DNA of 64,000 bases. Origin: DASWJZ01 sp963814905. GTDB lineage: Bacteria > Pseudomonadota > Alphaproteobacteria > Rhizobiales > Afifellaceae. The stretch's first letter is position 1. Each line of letters opens with the position of its first letter. Shown one piece after another: positions 54,549 through 63,365 of the stretch. Position numbers and translations under genes: made by a program. Where the stretch lies: NCBI GenBank assembly GCA_963814905.1, contig CAWFEM010000011.1:186001-250000 (forward strand), in the 5' to 3' direction. The notes beneath the pieces are model-generated. The model made no database searches, was not told where the DNA came from, and was given only the letters and a program-made list of their open reading frames with translations.

Positions 54549-55307
54549 ACGCAGCAGCGGCAGGATTTCGTCGCCATCGGAAGTGCGCGCCGTCACGATC
54601 TTCCCGGCGGCGGCGAACGTCATCATGGACAAATGGTGCCCGCCGACATGCGATATGGACCCGCCGGGCAGCATGACGTCCTCCGGGCCCATTTCGAAGC
54701 TCCGGACGGCGCTGGCGACGATCCAACCCAGCGTATCGAAGCTGTGACAGACCCCCTTCGGCTTACCCGTGCTGCCGGAGGTGAAGAAGATGATCGCGGG
54801 ATCGTCACCTCTTGGCGGCGGAAGATCGCGAGCCGGATCGCCTTCGGTCAATGATCGGAAGCTTGGCTCGCCGCCGGCGCCATCGTCGCCAAAACCGATC
54901 AGGCCAAGCGGCAGCTTGTTCGCGAGCTTGCTGGACGCCAGGTCCTGCCGACGCTCGTCATGGGCGAGGAGAATCTTGGCGCCACAGATGCCGAGCGCGT
55001 GGTCGATTTCGGGCGCCATGTAGCGATAGTTCAGGGGCACCGCGACGAGCCCGCACTTCATGCAGGCGAGGTAATGGACAAGCAGCTCGGTCCGGTTCGG
55101 CATGAACGAGGCGATGCGGTCGCCCGGCGCCAGGCCAAGATCGAGGTAGCTTTCGGCGAGGCGGCTTGAAACCGAATCCAGCTTCCGCCACGTCCAGCGG
55201 CGGTTGCGTGATACCAGCGCCTCGGAATCCGGCTTCGCTTCGAGACCTTTTCTCAGGATCCCCGCCAAATTCGTTGGGCCGTCCAGCGGCGGTCCGGAAA
55301 TCGGCAT
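53766..55307 (-). CDS. Acyl-CoA ligase (AMP-forming)
   Basis: A 513-residue member of the ANL superfamily. It has the P-loop FFTSGSTGKPKGVCHS (about 170-185), the YGMTEIG motif, GWLDTGDV, the hinge region GRLKQII and the catalytic lysine in NATGKVDRVSL near the C-terminus. It activates a carboxylic acid as acyl-AMP and then the CoA thioester. The real substrate is unknown. It is the last gene of the minus-strand catabolic set, 191 bases after the RraA-like gene, and its 3' part is duplicated at the other island end. Confidence 0.92.
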   Translation of the reverse strand: MPISGPPLDGPTNLAGILRKGLEAKPDSEALVSRNRRWTWRKLDSVSSRLAESYLDLGLAPGDRIASFMPNRTELLVHYLACMKCGLVAVPLNYRYMAPEIDHALGICGAKILLAHDERRQDLASSKLANKLPLGLIGFGDDGAGGEPSFRSLTEGDPARDLPPPRGDDPAIIFFTSGSTGKPKGVCHSFDTLGWIVASAVRSFEMGPEDVMLPGGSISHVGGHHLSMMTFAAAGKIVTARTSDGDEILPLLRAERPTKMWMLPSALYALVRDHGARHEDFASVKACYSGGDKVSAALEAEFTSMAGIAIDEDYGMTEIGIPTVNPTDASKIGSVGPLAPGYRASLRDSNGSEVPTGADGRLWIRFAGNMVSYWGNPDATHETIVDGWLDTGDVMSADEDGYLWFHGRLKQIIIHDGSNICPQEVEASLLEHDAVASAGVVGIQDPMHGENVRAYVKLDPSAKPPSMQELIRFSRERVGYKAPDEIVFLDEMPLNATGKVDRVSLKEMAASTR

Positions 55308-55498
55308 GGCTGTCGTCTCCCTCCCAATCGGGTTGCTTACACCACGTCCGACAGGAAACTCTATCGGGCTCGGGAGCGCTTTGAGATCACATCTTAGCGG
55401 CCGGAGAGCGCCGGCTGGAATTGCAGAACATCACTCACAACGGGGCATAAGGCGGCCAGCGCCAAAGCGCCGAGCCCGGACCGCCATACGGCCCGTCA

Positions 55499-56170
55499 TC
55501 AAATCCTTCCGAACTCGGCGAGGAGATCCTCCACTGTCTTACCCTTCGCCACCCAGGCGCGGGTCTTCTCCTCCCGCTCCGCCTGGTCACGCGCCAGCTC
55601 GACGATCTCTTCCGCTTTGGCGACGGGCACGACGGTGACACCGATCACGTCGGCAACGATGAAGTCGCCGGGATAGACGACCACACCGGCACAAGCGATC
55701 GGCACGTTGATCGAAAGCTCCTCCTTGCGGCCGGAGAACATCGTGTGCGTTCCGCGCGCGGTGATGGCGCGCGTCCAGATCGGCCAGCCTATGTCCTCCA
55801 GCTCGTCGGTGTCGCGGCCAGCTCCATCGACAATCATGCCGCGGATACCGCGATTCTTGGCGAGCCGGCCCATCAGCCCGCCGCAAACCGACGTCTCCGT
55901 GTCGCCGCCGGCATCGACCACGATGATGTCGCCTGCCTGCCCCATTTCGAGCGCCTTCAGCGGATCGACGAGGTCGCCCTTGGAGAGCTGCACGGTGATA
56001 GCCTGACCGACCGCTTTCGCCTTGAATGGCGGCTTGATTGCGCTGTCCATCACGCCAGTCCTGTACAACACATCCGCGAAGACGCAGGAGGCCGAATAGC
56101 ACTTCGCCACCGCGTCGAACTTCGCGAGCAGATCCGGACGCCGCTCGAAGTCGTTGAACTCTTTCAGCAT
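55499..56170 (-). CDS. RraA-like / HMG aldolase-family protein
   Basis: A 223-residue protein of the RraA fold with GGLMGRLAKNRGIRGMIVDG and the metal/oxyanion D-x-x-x-x-x-D pattern (DGAGRDTDELED). Family members include inhibitors of RNase E and class II aldolases or oxaloacetate decarboxylases acting on 4-hydroxy-2-oxo acids. The catabolic neighbours favour the aldolase/decarboxylase role. It starts at ATG 56170, 17 bases after the 2-hydroxyacid dehydrogenase. Confidence 0.85.
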   Translation of the reverse strand: MLKEFNDFERRPDLLAKFDAVAKCYSASCVFADVLYRTGVMDSAIKPPFKAKAVGQAITVQLSKGDLVDPLKALEMGQAGDIIVVDAGGDTETSVCGGLMGRLAKNRGIRGMIVDGAGRDTDELEDIGWPIWTRAITARGTHTMFSGRKEELSINVPIACAGVVVYPGDFIVADVIGVTVVPVAKAEEIVELARDQAEREEKTRAWVAKGKTVEDLLAEFGRI

Positions 56171-56187
56171 GGAAACCTCTTTGTGCA

Positions 56188-57204
56188 CTAGCCGGCGGCC
56201 AGCGTCGGCAGCACGACGTTGTTGACGGGATTCTTCGGGCGCTCGCCGCTCAGGACGCGGGCGACCTCGCTCGCCGCCGTCTCCCTCGCGAGCCGGATCG
56301 ACTCCTCCGAGTAGTAGGCGACGTGCGGCGTGACGATGACGTTCGGAAGCGAGAAAATCGGATTGTTCTTCGGGTCCCAATGCTTGCGCTTTGCCGGCTC
56401 CTCTTCCGGATCATCGAGCCCCGCGCCTGCGACGCGCCCCGCTACGATCGCGTCGTAGAGCGCCTTGTTGTCGACCGTCGGGCCGCGCCCGGTATTGACG
56501 ATGACGACGCCGGGCTTGACCCGCGCGAACTCCTCCGGCCCAAGGAAATGCCGCGTCTCCTCGGTCATCGGCACCTGCATCATAATCGCGTCGGCGCGCC
56601 CGAGAAGCTCATCCTTGGAGACCTGCTCCGCTCCCTTCCGCTTGACGAAGTCGGCGGAGAGATAGGGATCGTAGACGACGATCGTCACGCCGAAGGCGTG
56701 CGCGCGCTCCGCGATCGCCTGACCGATATGGCCGAAAGAGACGATGCCCATCGTCCGGCCGCGGAGCCGCGGCACGGGCCGCGCCGCCTTCCAGTGCCAG
56801 ATGCCCTGATGTGTCGCGCGGTCGTACTGGAAGAGCTTGCGGGTCAGCGCCAGCCACAGCGCAATGGCGTGATCGGCGACCTCCTCGGTGCAGTAGTCGC
56901 GCACGTTGGTGACGAGGATGCCGTGCGCGGTAGCGGCCTCCACGTCAACGATGTCGACGCCGACACCGAAGCGCGCGATCACCTTGCAGCGCCGCATCGC
57001 GCCAATCGCTTTCGCGCCGACGCGCTCGTATTGATTCATCACCGCGTCGCAGTCGCCCATATGCGGGATGAGGTCGTCCTCGCTCTTCGCCTGCAATGCA
57101 ACCACTTCCGCGCCGATCGGCTCAAGGATGGCGCGCTCTATGTCGTTGTCGCCGTAGTCGAAATCGGTGATGACCACTTTGAAGCGCGGCATCGGTTGCG
57201 GCAC
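56188..57204 (-). CDS. D-2-hydroxyacid dehydrogenase (CtBP-like)
   Basis: A 338-residue NAD-dependent dehydrogenase. The NAD-binding motif is GIVSFGHIGQAIAERAHAFG. The catalytic Arg lies in VNTGRGPTVDN, the Glu in the GLDDPEEEP region and the His in VTPHVAYYS. It interconverts a 2-keto acid and a D-2-hydroxy acid. Tight spacing to the VOC gene (1 base) and RraA gene makes one operon for a sugar-acid-like compound. Confidence 0.9.
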   Translation of the reverse strand: MPQPMPRFKVVITDFDYGDNDIERAILEPIGAEVVALQAKSEDDLIPHMGDCDAVMNQYERVGAKAIGAMRRCKVIARFGVGVDIVDVEAATAHGILVTNVRDYCTEEVADHAIALWLALTRKLFQYDRATHQGIWHWKAARPVPRLRGRTMGIVSFGHIGQAIAERAHAFGVTIVVYDPYLSADFVKRKGAEQVSKDELLGRADAIMMQVPMTEETRHFLGPEEFARVKPGVVIVNTGRGPTVDNKALYDAIVAGRVAGAGLDDPEEEPAKRKHWDPKNNPIFSLPNVIVTPHVAYYSEESIRLARETAASEVARVLSGERPKNPVNNVVLPTLAAG

Positions 57205-57205
57205 C

Positions 57206-57700
<495 letters not shown>

Positions 57701-57712
57701 GTCTGAGCCTCG

Positions 57713-58687
57713 TCAGGTCTGCGGTTTGGTGCCGAACAGGTTTTGCAGCGCGGCGCCGATCTCGTTCCGCCACATGTCGATGCCGACGGCGAGCACGATG
57801 ATCGCGCCGATGGTGACGTTCTGCGCCGAGGTCGGCACGGCGTTCAGGTTGAGCGCGTTCTGTACGATGACGATGGTCATCGCGCCGATCACAGTGTTGA
57901 TCACATGGCCGCGCCCGCCGGCGAGGCTGGCGCCGCCAATCACGGCCGCGGCGATGGCGGAGAGTTCCAGCCCCACACCGTAGTTCGGCGAACCGGAATT
58001 GAGGCGCGCCGTCATGAGCACGGCGCCAACGCCCGCCGCCAGACCGGCGATAGCGAAGGCAAGAAGCTGCGTCAGGCGCACGTCGATGCCGGAGAGGCGC
58101 GCGGCGTTCGCGTTGCCCCCGACAGCGTAGATCTGCCGCCCGAGGGCGGTATAGCGCAAGAACCAGAAGGCCAGCGCATAGAGCGCGACCACGTAGAAGA
58201 GCGGCAGCGGAATGCCGGCGACCGTGCCGTAGAAGAGAACCTCGATATTGGGCGACACAGAGAAGATCGGCGAGCCGTTGTTGAACATGAAGGCGACGCC
58301 GCGGAAGGCGGAGAGCGTCGCGAGCGTCGTGATGAAGGAGGGGATGCGCAGATAGGCGGCGAGCACGCCGTTTATCAGCCCGAGCAGGATTCCGAGCACG
58401 AGCACCGCGATGACCGCCGCGAAGAGCGGCCAGCCGAGCGTCTTGGCAAGCGTGGCGAAAACCATGGTCATCAGCGCGATCGCCGAGCCGGGCGAAAGGT
58501 CGATGCCGCCGGTCAGAATCACGAGCGTCGATCCGATGGCGACAATGGAGACGATGGAGACCTGCAGCGCGAGGTTCGAGAGGTTGCCCTGATCGAGAAA
58601 GCGGTTGGTGGTCGCCGCGACGATGATCGCGACCAAGATCATGGCGCTGAGCGCCCCGGCGATCGGGCTGGAGAAGATGCGGCTCAT
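57713..58687 (-). CDS. Sugar-type ABC transporter permease (RbsC-like)
   Basis: A 324-residue permease with about nine hydrophobic helices and the RbsC-type motifs VILTGGIDLSPGSAIALM and GGASLAGGRGHVINTVIGA. It forms the membrane channel with the ATPase encoded just upstream (4-base overlap). Confidence 0.94.
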   Translation of the reverse strand: MSRIFSSPIAGALSAMILVAIIVAATTNRFLDQGNLSNLALQVSIVSIVAIGSTLVILTGGIDLSPGSAIALMTMVFATLAKTLGWPLFAAVIAVLVLGILLGLINGVLAAYLRIPSFITTLATLSAFRGVAFMFNNGSPIFSVSPNIEVLFYGTVAGIPLPLFYVVALYALAFWFLRYTALGRQIYAVGGNANAARLSGIDVRLTQLLAFAIAGLAAGVGAVLMTARLNSGSPNYGVGLELSAIAAAVIGGASLAGGRGHVINTVIGAMTIVIVQNALNLNAVPTSAQNVTIGAIIVLAVGIDMWRNEIGAALQNLFGTKPQT

Positions 58688-60189
58688 GCGGGGGTCCCAA
58701 GCGAAGCGCCGGTCGAGGCGCGGACGAGGGCAGTGGCGTCGAGCTCGCCGGGTCGGTGGATGCCGACCATGCGGCCATGGCTCATGACGCCGACGCGATC
58801 GCTCATCGAAAGCAGCTCCTCGTCGTCTGACGAGATCAGGATGACCCCCTTGCCGGAGGCGGTCAGCCCATTGATCAGGCGATAGACCGCGACGCGCGCG
58901 CCGATATCAATGCCCTGCGTCGGCTCGTCGAGGATGAAGAGGTCAGCGTCGGCAAAGAGCCATCTGGCGACGACGATCTTCTGCTGGTTGCCGCCGGAGA
59001 GGTAGCCGACCTCTTTGGTCTCTGCCGCCGGCGTGATCTCAAGTGCGCGCACCAGCTTCCGTCCTGCTTCCCGCTCGCGTGTCGGGCTGATCAGGCCGTG
59101 GCTGCCCAACCGGCCGAGCGCGGCGGAGGAGATGTTCGGAAAACCGGCGAAGTTGAAGAAGAGACCGTCGGCCTTGCGGTTTTCCGGGACCAGCGCAATG
59201 CCCGCTCTGATCGCCTGCTTGGCGCTCGAAAAACGCACCGGCGCACCCTTGAACTCAATTGTGCCCGCGAGGATCGGATCGACGCCGAAAAGTGCGCGTG
59301 CCAATTCGGTTCGGCCCGAGCCGAGCACGCCGCCGATACCGAAAACTTCGCCGCGACAAACCTCGAAGCTCACATCGAAGACACGATTGCGCGTGGTGAC
59401 GCCGCTGACGCGCAGGAGCACTTCGTCGGTGGCGTTCCGCTCCTTCGGATAGTGCTCGCCGACATCGCCGACCATGGTGCGAACCATGAAAGGGACGGAG
59501 ACTTCGGAGTTCTCGGCGGTCGAAGCGACGCTGCCGTCCTTCAAGATGGTGGCGCAGTCGACCAGGTCGACGACCTCATCGAGACGGTGGGAAATGTAAA
59601 GGATCGCGCGTCCCTGCGCCTTCAGGCGCCTCAAGAGATCGTGGAGGCGCGCGATCTCGCCGATGCCGAGCGCCGTCGTCGGCTCGTCGAGGATGATGAT
59701 CGACGCAGCGGCGGCAAGCGCCTTGGCGATTTCGACGATCTGCTGCTCCGCGACGGAAAGCTTGCCGACGACCGCGCCGACGTCGATGCGAGCGTCGATC
59801 TCCGCGAGTACCTTTGCCGCCGCCTCGCGCAACGCCTTCCAGTCCACTTGGCCGCGGTTTCTCGGAAGGCGGCCGAGATAGATGTTCTCCGCGACCGTGA
59901 GGCTTGGAACAAGAGAGAATTCCTGAAAGACCGTCGCGACCCCGGCGGCACGCGCGTTGCTCGGATTGGGAAGCACAATCGGCGAGCCCTGCCGCAGGAT
60001 GGAGCCGCCATCCGGTTGGTAAACGCCGCAAAGCATCTTGATCAGCGTCGACTTGCCGGAGCCGTTGGCGCCGATCAGGCCATGAATCTCGCCAGCGTAA
60101 AGACGCAGCGAGATCCCGTCGACGGCGGTGACGCCGGCGAAGCGCTTGATGAGGCCGACCGCCTCCCATACGGGCACGCCTTGCCGCAT
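58684..60189 (-). CDS. Sugar-type ABC transporter ATPase, double domain (RbsA/MglA-like)
   Basis: A 501-residue tandem ATPase. Domain 1 has GANGSGKSTLIKML, signature LSVAEQQIVEIAKAL and Walker B IIILDEPTTAL. Domain 2 has the degenerate P-loop GVLGSGRTELARALFG with signature LSGGNQQKIVVARW and LFILDEPTQGID. This layout is typical of CUT2 importers for pentoses, hexoses or related polyols. It follows a strong hairpin downstream of the binding-protein gene. Confidence 0.95.
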   Translation of the reverse strand: MRQGVPVWEAVGLIKRFAGVTAVDGISLRLYAGEIHGLIGANGSGKSTLIKMLCGVYQPDGGSILRQGSPIVLPNPSNARAAGVATVFQEFSLVPSLTVAENIYLGRLPRNRGQVDWKALREAAAKVLAEIDARIDVGAVVGKLSVAEQQIVEIAKALAAAASIIILDEPTTALGIGEIARLHDLLRRLKAQGRAILYISHRLDEVVDLVDCATILKDGSVASTAENSEVSVPFMVRTMVGDVGEHYPKERNATDEVLLRVSGVTTRNRVFDVSFEVCRGEVFGIGGVLGSGRTELARALFGVDPILAGTIEFKGAPVRFSSAKQAIRAGIALVPENRKADGLFFNFAGFPNISSAALGRLGSHGLISPTREREAGRKLVRALEITPAAETKEVGYLSGGNQQKIVVARWLFADADLFILDEPTQGIDIGARVAVYRLINGLTASGKGVILISSDDEELLSMSDRVGVMSHGRMVGIHRPGELDATALVRASTGASLGTPA

Positions 60190-60206
60190 AGTCTTGCCTG
60201 GGCTGA

Positions 60207-60236
60207 GAAGGGACCGCCGGCGACGGCGGCCCCTTC
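60207..60236 (-). terminator. Hairpin between binding-protein and ATPase genes
   Basis: A 13-base stem (GAAGGGACCGCCG and CGGCGGCCCCTTC, one A-C mismatch on the plus strand) encloses the loop GCGA. It lies 15 bases after the binding-protein stop and just before the ATPase start. There is no U-tract. Such stem-loops often protect the upstream mRNA or stop part of the transcripts, so the binding protein is made in excess. Confidence 0.65.
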
Positions 60237-60250
60237 GTCGCTTCGTGGAC

Positions 60251-61285
60251 TCAGTAGGACTTGGAAGGCTTCGGATAGAGCGATGCCTCGTCCCTTAACA
60301 CCGGCAGCACATTATCCTTGTCGACGATCGTTGTCGGCGTCTCGACGAATCCGCCGGCAAATTTGCCGTTCAGCGTATCCATCGTGACCTGAAACGCGAT
60401 CTGACCCATGACGAACGGAGTCGTGTTGACCGTCCCGGTCACATCGCCCGCGGCGATCGGCTCCAGGCCAGCGCCAGTGTCGCCGTCGTTGCCGAGCAGA
60501 ATGAGATCCGTCTTGCCAAGCGACTTCGCCGCTTGGGCAACGCCAAGGATCATGTAGTCATTCGCGGCGAAGACGACGTCGACGTCGGGATGCGCCTGCA
60601 ACAGGTCCATGCCCGCGGTGTTTCCGCCCTCCACGTTCCAGCCTCCGGGAATAGATGCCACGATATCGATACCGGGCTGATCCTTCACGGCGTCGAGGAA
60701 GCCGCCGACGCGCTCGGTCGAGTGGTACCCGGGAAGCCCCTCGATGATGCCGACCTTCGCCGGCTTGCCATCAAGTTTCTTCAGCAGATAGTCGCCGATC
60801 TTGTGCGTGCCATTGCGCTGGGAATAGCCGACGACACCGTCAACGGGCGTCGGAAAGTCGGCGATATCCGAATTGACGATAATCACCGCGATGCCGGCAT
60901 CCACCGCTTTTTTGACAAGAGGCGCGGCGGCCGCCTCGTCATGCGTGGAGAGGACGATCGCGTCGACGCCACGCGTGATCACGTCCTGGATCATGCCCAT
61001 CTGGCCGTTGATGTCGGCGCCCGATTGCGGCGCGAGCATGAAGGTGTCGACACCGGCCTTCGCCGCCTCGGCTTTTATCCCCTCGCCGATGGCGATGTAG
61101 TAGTTGAACTCCGTTGCTGGCGGCATGTAGGCAATCGAAATGTCACCATCGTTCTTCAACCGCGTGACGTCGGCCTGTGCCTCCGGATCGAGCGGTTGTG
61201 GCGCCGGATAATCGACAGCGAAGGCGGCGCTCCCGGCGATTCCGAGCGCGGCGCCGACAAGGCACCCAATCAGCTTCTTCTTCAT
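60251..61285 (-). CDS. Sugar-type ABC transporter substrate-binding protein
   Basis: A 344-residue periplasmic binding protein of the RbsB type (Peripla_BP_4), with a signal peptide ending SAAFAVD. The two-lobe pattern is visible: VDAIVLSTHDEAAAAPLVKK in lobe 1, VVFAANDYMILGVAQAAKSL and LLGNDGDTGAGLEPI in lobe 2. It captures the imported compound. Its gene is the first of the transporter set. Confidence 0.94.
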   Translation of the reverse strand: MKKKLIGCLVGAALGIAGSAAFAVDYPAPQPLDPEAQADVTRLKNDGDISIAYMPPATEFNYYIAIGEGIKAEAAKAGVDTFMLAPQSGADINGQMGMIQDVITRGVDAIVLSTHDEAAAAPLVKKAVDAGIAVIIVNSDIADFPTPVDGVVGYSQRNGTHKIGDYLLKKLDGKPAKVGIIEGLPGYHSTERVGGFLDAVKDQPGIDIVASIPGGWNVEGGNTAGMDLLQAHPDVDVVFAANDYMILGVAQAAKSLGKTDLILLGNDGDTGAGLEPIAAGDVTGTVNTTPFVMGQIAFQVTMDTLNGKFAGGFVETPTTIVDKDNVLPVLRDEASLYPKPSKSY

Positions 61286-61320
61286 GGCATTCCTCCTTCT
61301 TCTTCCTTCTTCGCGTCGCC

Positions 61321-62190
61321 CTATCCGGCGAACGGCTGATCAATCAGGCCCTTCACCCCTGGCCGGACCGAAAACAGGCTTCCTGAATGCGGCTCGCGTT
61401 TTAGGAGCTCTGCGCTCGATCCGAGTCGCGAGGTGGTGATGAAAAGAATGTCGAGGTCCGGCCCACCAAAGGCGGTACATGTCGGCTTGGCGACGGGGAC
61501 GTCGATCGTGCGGTCGATGCGCCCATCCGGTGCGAAGCGCTCCACGCGGTATCCTTCCCAGACCGCGTTCCAGATGAATCCTTCCGCATCGACGCAGGAG
61601 CCGTCGGGCACGCCCTTGCCTTTCGGCAGTGCGGCGATCGCCCGCTTCGCGCCGACGTTTCCGGTCTTTGTGTCGTAGTCGAAGGCGACGATCTCGCATG
61701 TCGGCGAGTCGGTGAAATACATGGTGCGGCCGTCGGGACTGAAGCAGGTGGAGTTCGCGCAAGCGACGCCCCCGAAGAGCTTTACCGGTTTCAGATCCGC
61801 GTCGACGCGCCACACCGACGAGAGTGGCTTCAGGTCCCGCTCGTCCATCCCACCGGCGACGAATCGGCCCTGACGGTCGGTGCGCCCGTCGTTCAGTCTT
61901 GTCTGTGGCAGGTCAGGCTCAAAGGGCGCGATGTCGTCCCTTCGCCCGGTCTTCGGGTCAAAGAAGGCGAAGCCATCGGCGAACGCCGCGAGCACGGTGC
62001 CGTCGGCGCGCGGGGCGAAACAGCAGATGCGGTCCGGCGCTTCGAAGCTCTCCGATTTCCCGCTTATGGGGTCGAAGGCCCAAAGCGCCTTGCCGTCGAT
62101 GTCGGTCCACCAGAGTCGCCCATCGCGCGCATTCCACAGCACGCCTTCACCGTGCTCGTTGCGGCAATCGACGACGATCTCGGCCTTCAA
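61321..62190 (-). CDS. SMP-30/gluconolactonase-type lactonase
   Basis: A 289-residue six-bladed beta-propeller. Metal ligands expected for the family are visible: Glu in NEHGEGVLW, Asn in LNDGRTDRQGRF, Asn in ACANSTCFSPDG and Asp in VPDGSCVDAEG. I chose TTG 62190 because GGGAGGAAGCGC stands just before it; a GTG at 62235 has no ribosome site. It probably opens a sugar lactone produced during catabolism of the imported sugar. It is the first gene of the minus-strand catabolic block. Confidence 0.88.
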   Translation of the reverse strand: MKAEIVVDCRNEHGEGVLWNARDGRLWWTDIDGKALWAFDPISGKSESFEAPDRICCFAPRADGTVLAAFADGFAFFDPKTGRRDDIAPFEPDLPQTRLNDGRTDRQGRFVAGGMDERDLKPLSSVWRVDADLKPVKLFGGVACANSTCFSPDGRTMYFTDSPTCEIVAFDYDTKTGNVGAKRAIAALPKGKGVPDGSCVDAEGFIWNAVWEGYRVERFAPDGRIDRTIDVPVAKPTCTAFGGPDLDILFITTSRLGSSAELLKREPHSGSLFSVRPGVKGLIDQPFAG

Positions 62191-62235
62191 GCGCTTCCTC
62201 CCGGCGTCGTTGGATTGACGCTCTTCTCTGTTCAC

Positions 62236-62253
62236 TATATCGTATCTGATATA
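62236..62253. promoter_or_regulatory. Inverted repeat, probable GntR operator
   Basis: TATATC and GATATA form a perfect 6-base dyad with a 6-base spacer (GTATCT). It lies in the 109-base gap between the lactonase gene and the divergent GntR gene. AT-rich dyads of this size are typical operators of FadR-type GntR proteins, so it could control both directions. Confidence 0.65.
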
Positions 62254-62299
62254 CCAGTCAACGGAAGCCGTGGAGCTTTCGACGCAGGAGGGAAAAGCC

Positions 62300-62995
62300 G
62301 TGCGGCCTATCGAACGACCCGAGTCGCTCACCGAGAGCGCCGTGAAGCGGCTGCGGGCGGCGATCGTGTCGGGCGACCTTGCGCTCGGGCAACCGCTGTC
62401 GGAGCGACAGCTGGCGGAGCTCCTGGAAATTTCGAAGACGCCCGTGCGCGAGGCGCTCGCGCAGCTTCGGCTGGAGGGGCTCGTTCGCATCCTGCCGCAA
62501 CGTGGCGCCTTCGTTTTTACACTCAGTCAGAATGAGGTGGTCGAAATCTGCGAGCTGCGTCAGGCGCTCGAAGCGAGCGCACTGCGCCAGGCGATGGAAC
62601 GGAACCCGGCCAAGTTCTGCGATGCACTCGGCGCGGTGGTTTTGAAGATGCGCAAAGCGCGCAAGCGGCGCGACGAGAAGGCCTATCTGAACGAGGACAC
62701 CAACTTCCACCTGTGCTTCTTCAGCCACTGCGGCAACACGCTGATGGAAATGAACTACGGAATGTTCGTCGGCAAGATCGCGGCGCTGCGCACGCATCTT
62801 GCTCATAAGCCCCAGCACACCGAGCTTTCCTTCCTGGAGCACGAGCAGATGCTGGAATCGGTCGCAAGCGGCGACGTGGCAGCGGCGCTTGCGGTGCTCG
62901 ACGTCCATATTGCGCGGACAAAGGAGACCTATTCGGCCGGCATCATCGATATCGCCGCGGCGGACATGCCGCCGGAGCGGCGGACGGGCACCTGA
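62300..62995 (+). CDS. GntR-family regulator (FCD/FadR subgroup)
   Basis: A 231-residue regulator. The winged helix is QPLSERQLAELLEISKTPVR then EALAQLRLEGLV, and the C-terminal FCD domain (about 85-215) carries possible metal ligands in NEDTNFHLCFF and HLAHKPQHTEL. I chose GTG 62300, which follows AGGAGGG; GTG 62270 is an alternative. It is divergent from the lactonase/ABC operon, which it probably represses until its sugar-acid-like ligand binds. Its stop overlaps the next ATG. Confidence 0.9.
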   Translation: MRPIERPESLTESAVKRLRAAIVSGDLALGQPLSERQLAELLEISKTPVREALAQLRLEGLVRILPQRGAFVFTLSQNEVVEICELRQALEASALRQAMERNPAKFCDALGAVVLKMRKARKRRDEKAYLNEDTNFHLCFFSHCGNTLMEMNYGMFVGKIAALRTHLAHKPQHTELSFLEHEQMLESVASGDVAAALAVLDVHIARTKETYSAGIIDIAAADMPPERRTGT

Positions 62996-63249
62996 TGCCC
63001 GCCGTTCTCTCCGCAAGAGGGATATCGAAGCGCTTCGGCGCGACCCTCGCCCTCGACGATGTCTCGTTCGATCTTGCCGCCGGCGAAGTGCACGCGCTCG
63101 TCGGGGAGAACGGCGCCGGCAAGCTCGGGCTGCATTTCGCGCGGCTCTTGGCGCGGCACGGCGCATCCGCGACGCTGGCGGTTCTTGAGGACGAGAAGAG
63201 AACCTGGGTCGATTCGAAAAGAGAGCTTCCAGAGCACGCCCTCACGTAA
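62995..63249 (+). pseudogene. Truncated ABC ATPase fused to a dehydrogenase fragment
   Basis: The first 43 codons (SKRFGATLALDDVSFDLAAG then EVHALVGENGAGK) are the start of a second RbsA-type ATPase and end exactly at the Walker A lysine. The next codons, LGLHFARLLARHGASATLA, look like the first cofactor-binding turn of a short-chain dehydrogenase. The junction is a deletion that fused two genes inside the P-loop. The product cannot hydrolyse ATP. The GntR gene overlaps its start, so it was once an operon partner. Confidence 0.75.
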
Positions 63250-63365
63250 CGAGAGGGTTTCCGCATAGGTTCAAGTCGCGGCTTTCTGGTTAAGTGAAAG
63301 TTTTGGCTTCGCAGTTAGTCCCTCATAGGTGTGACCCGCGCGCCTGCTGATGACGAGGACTGGCG

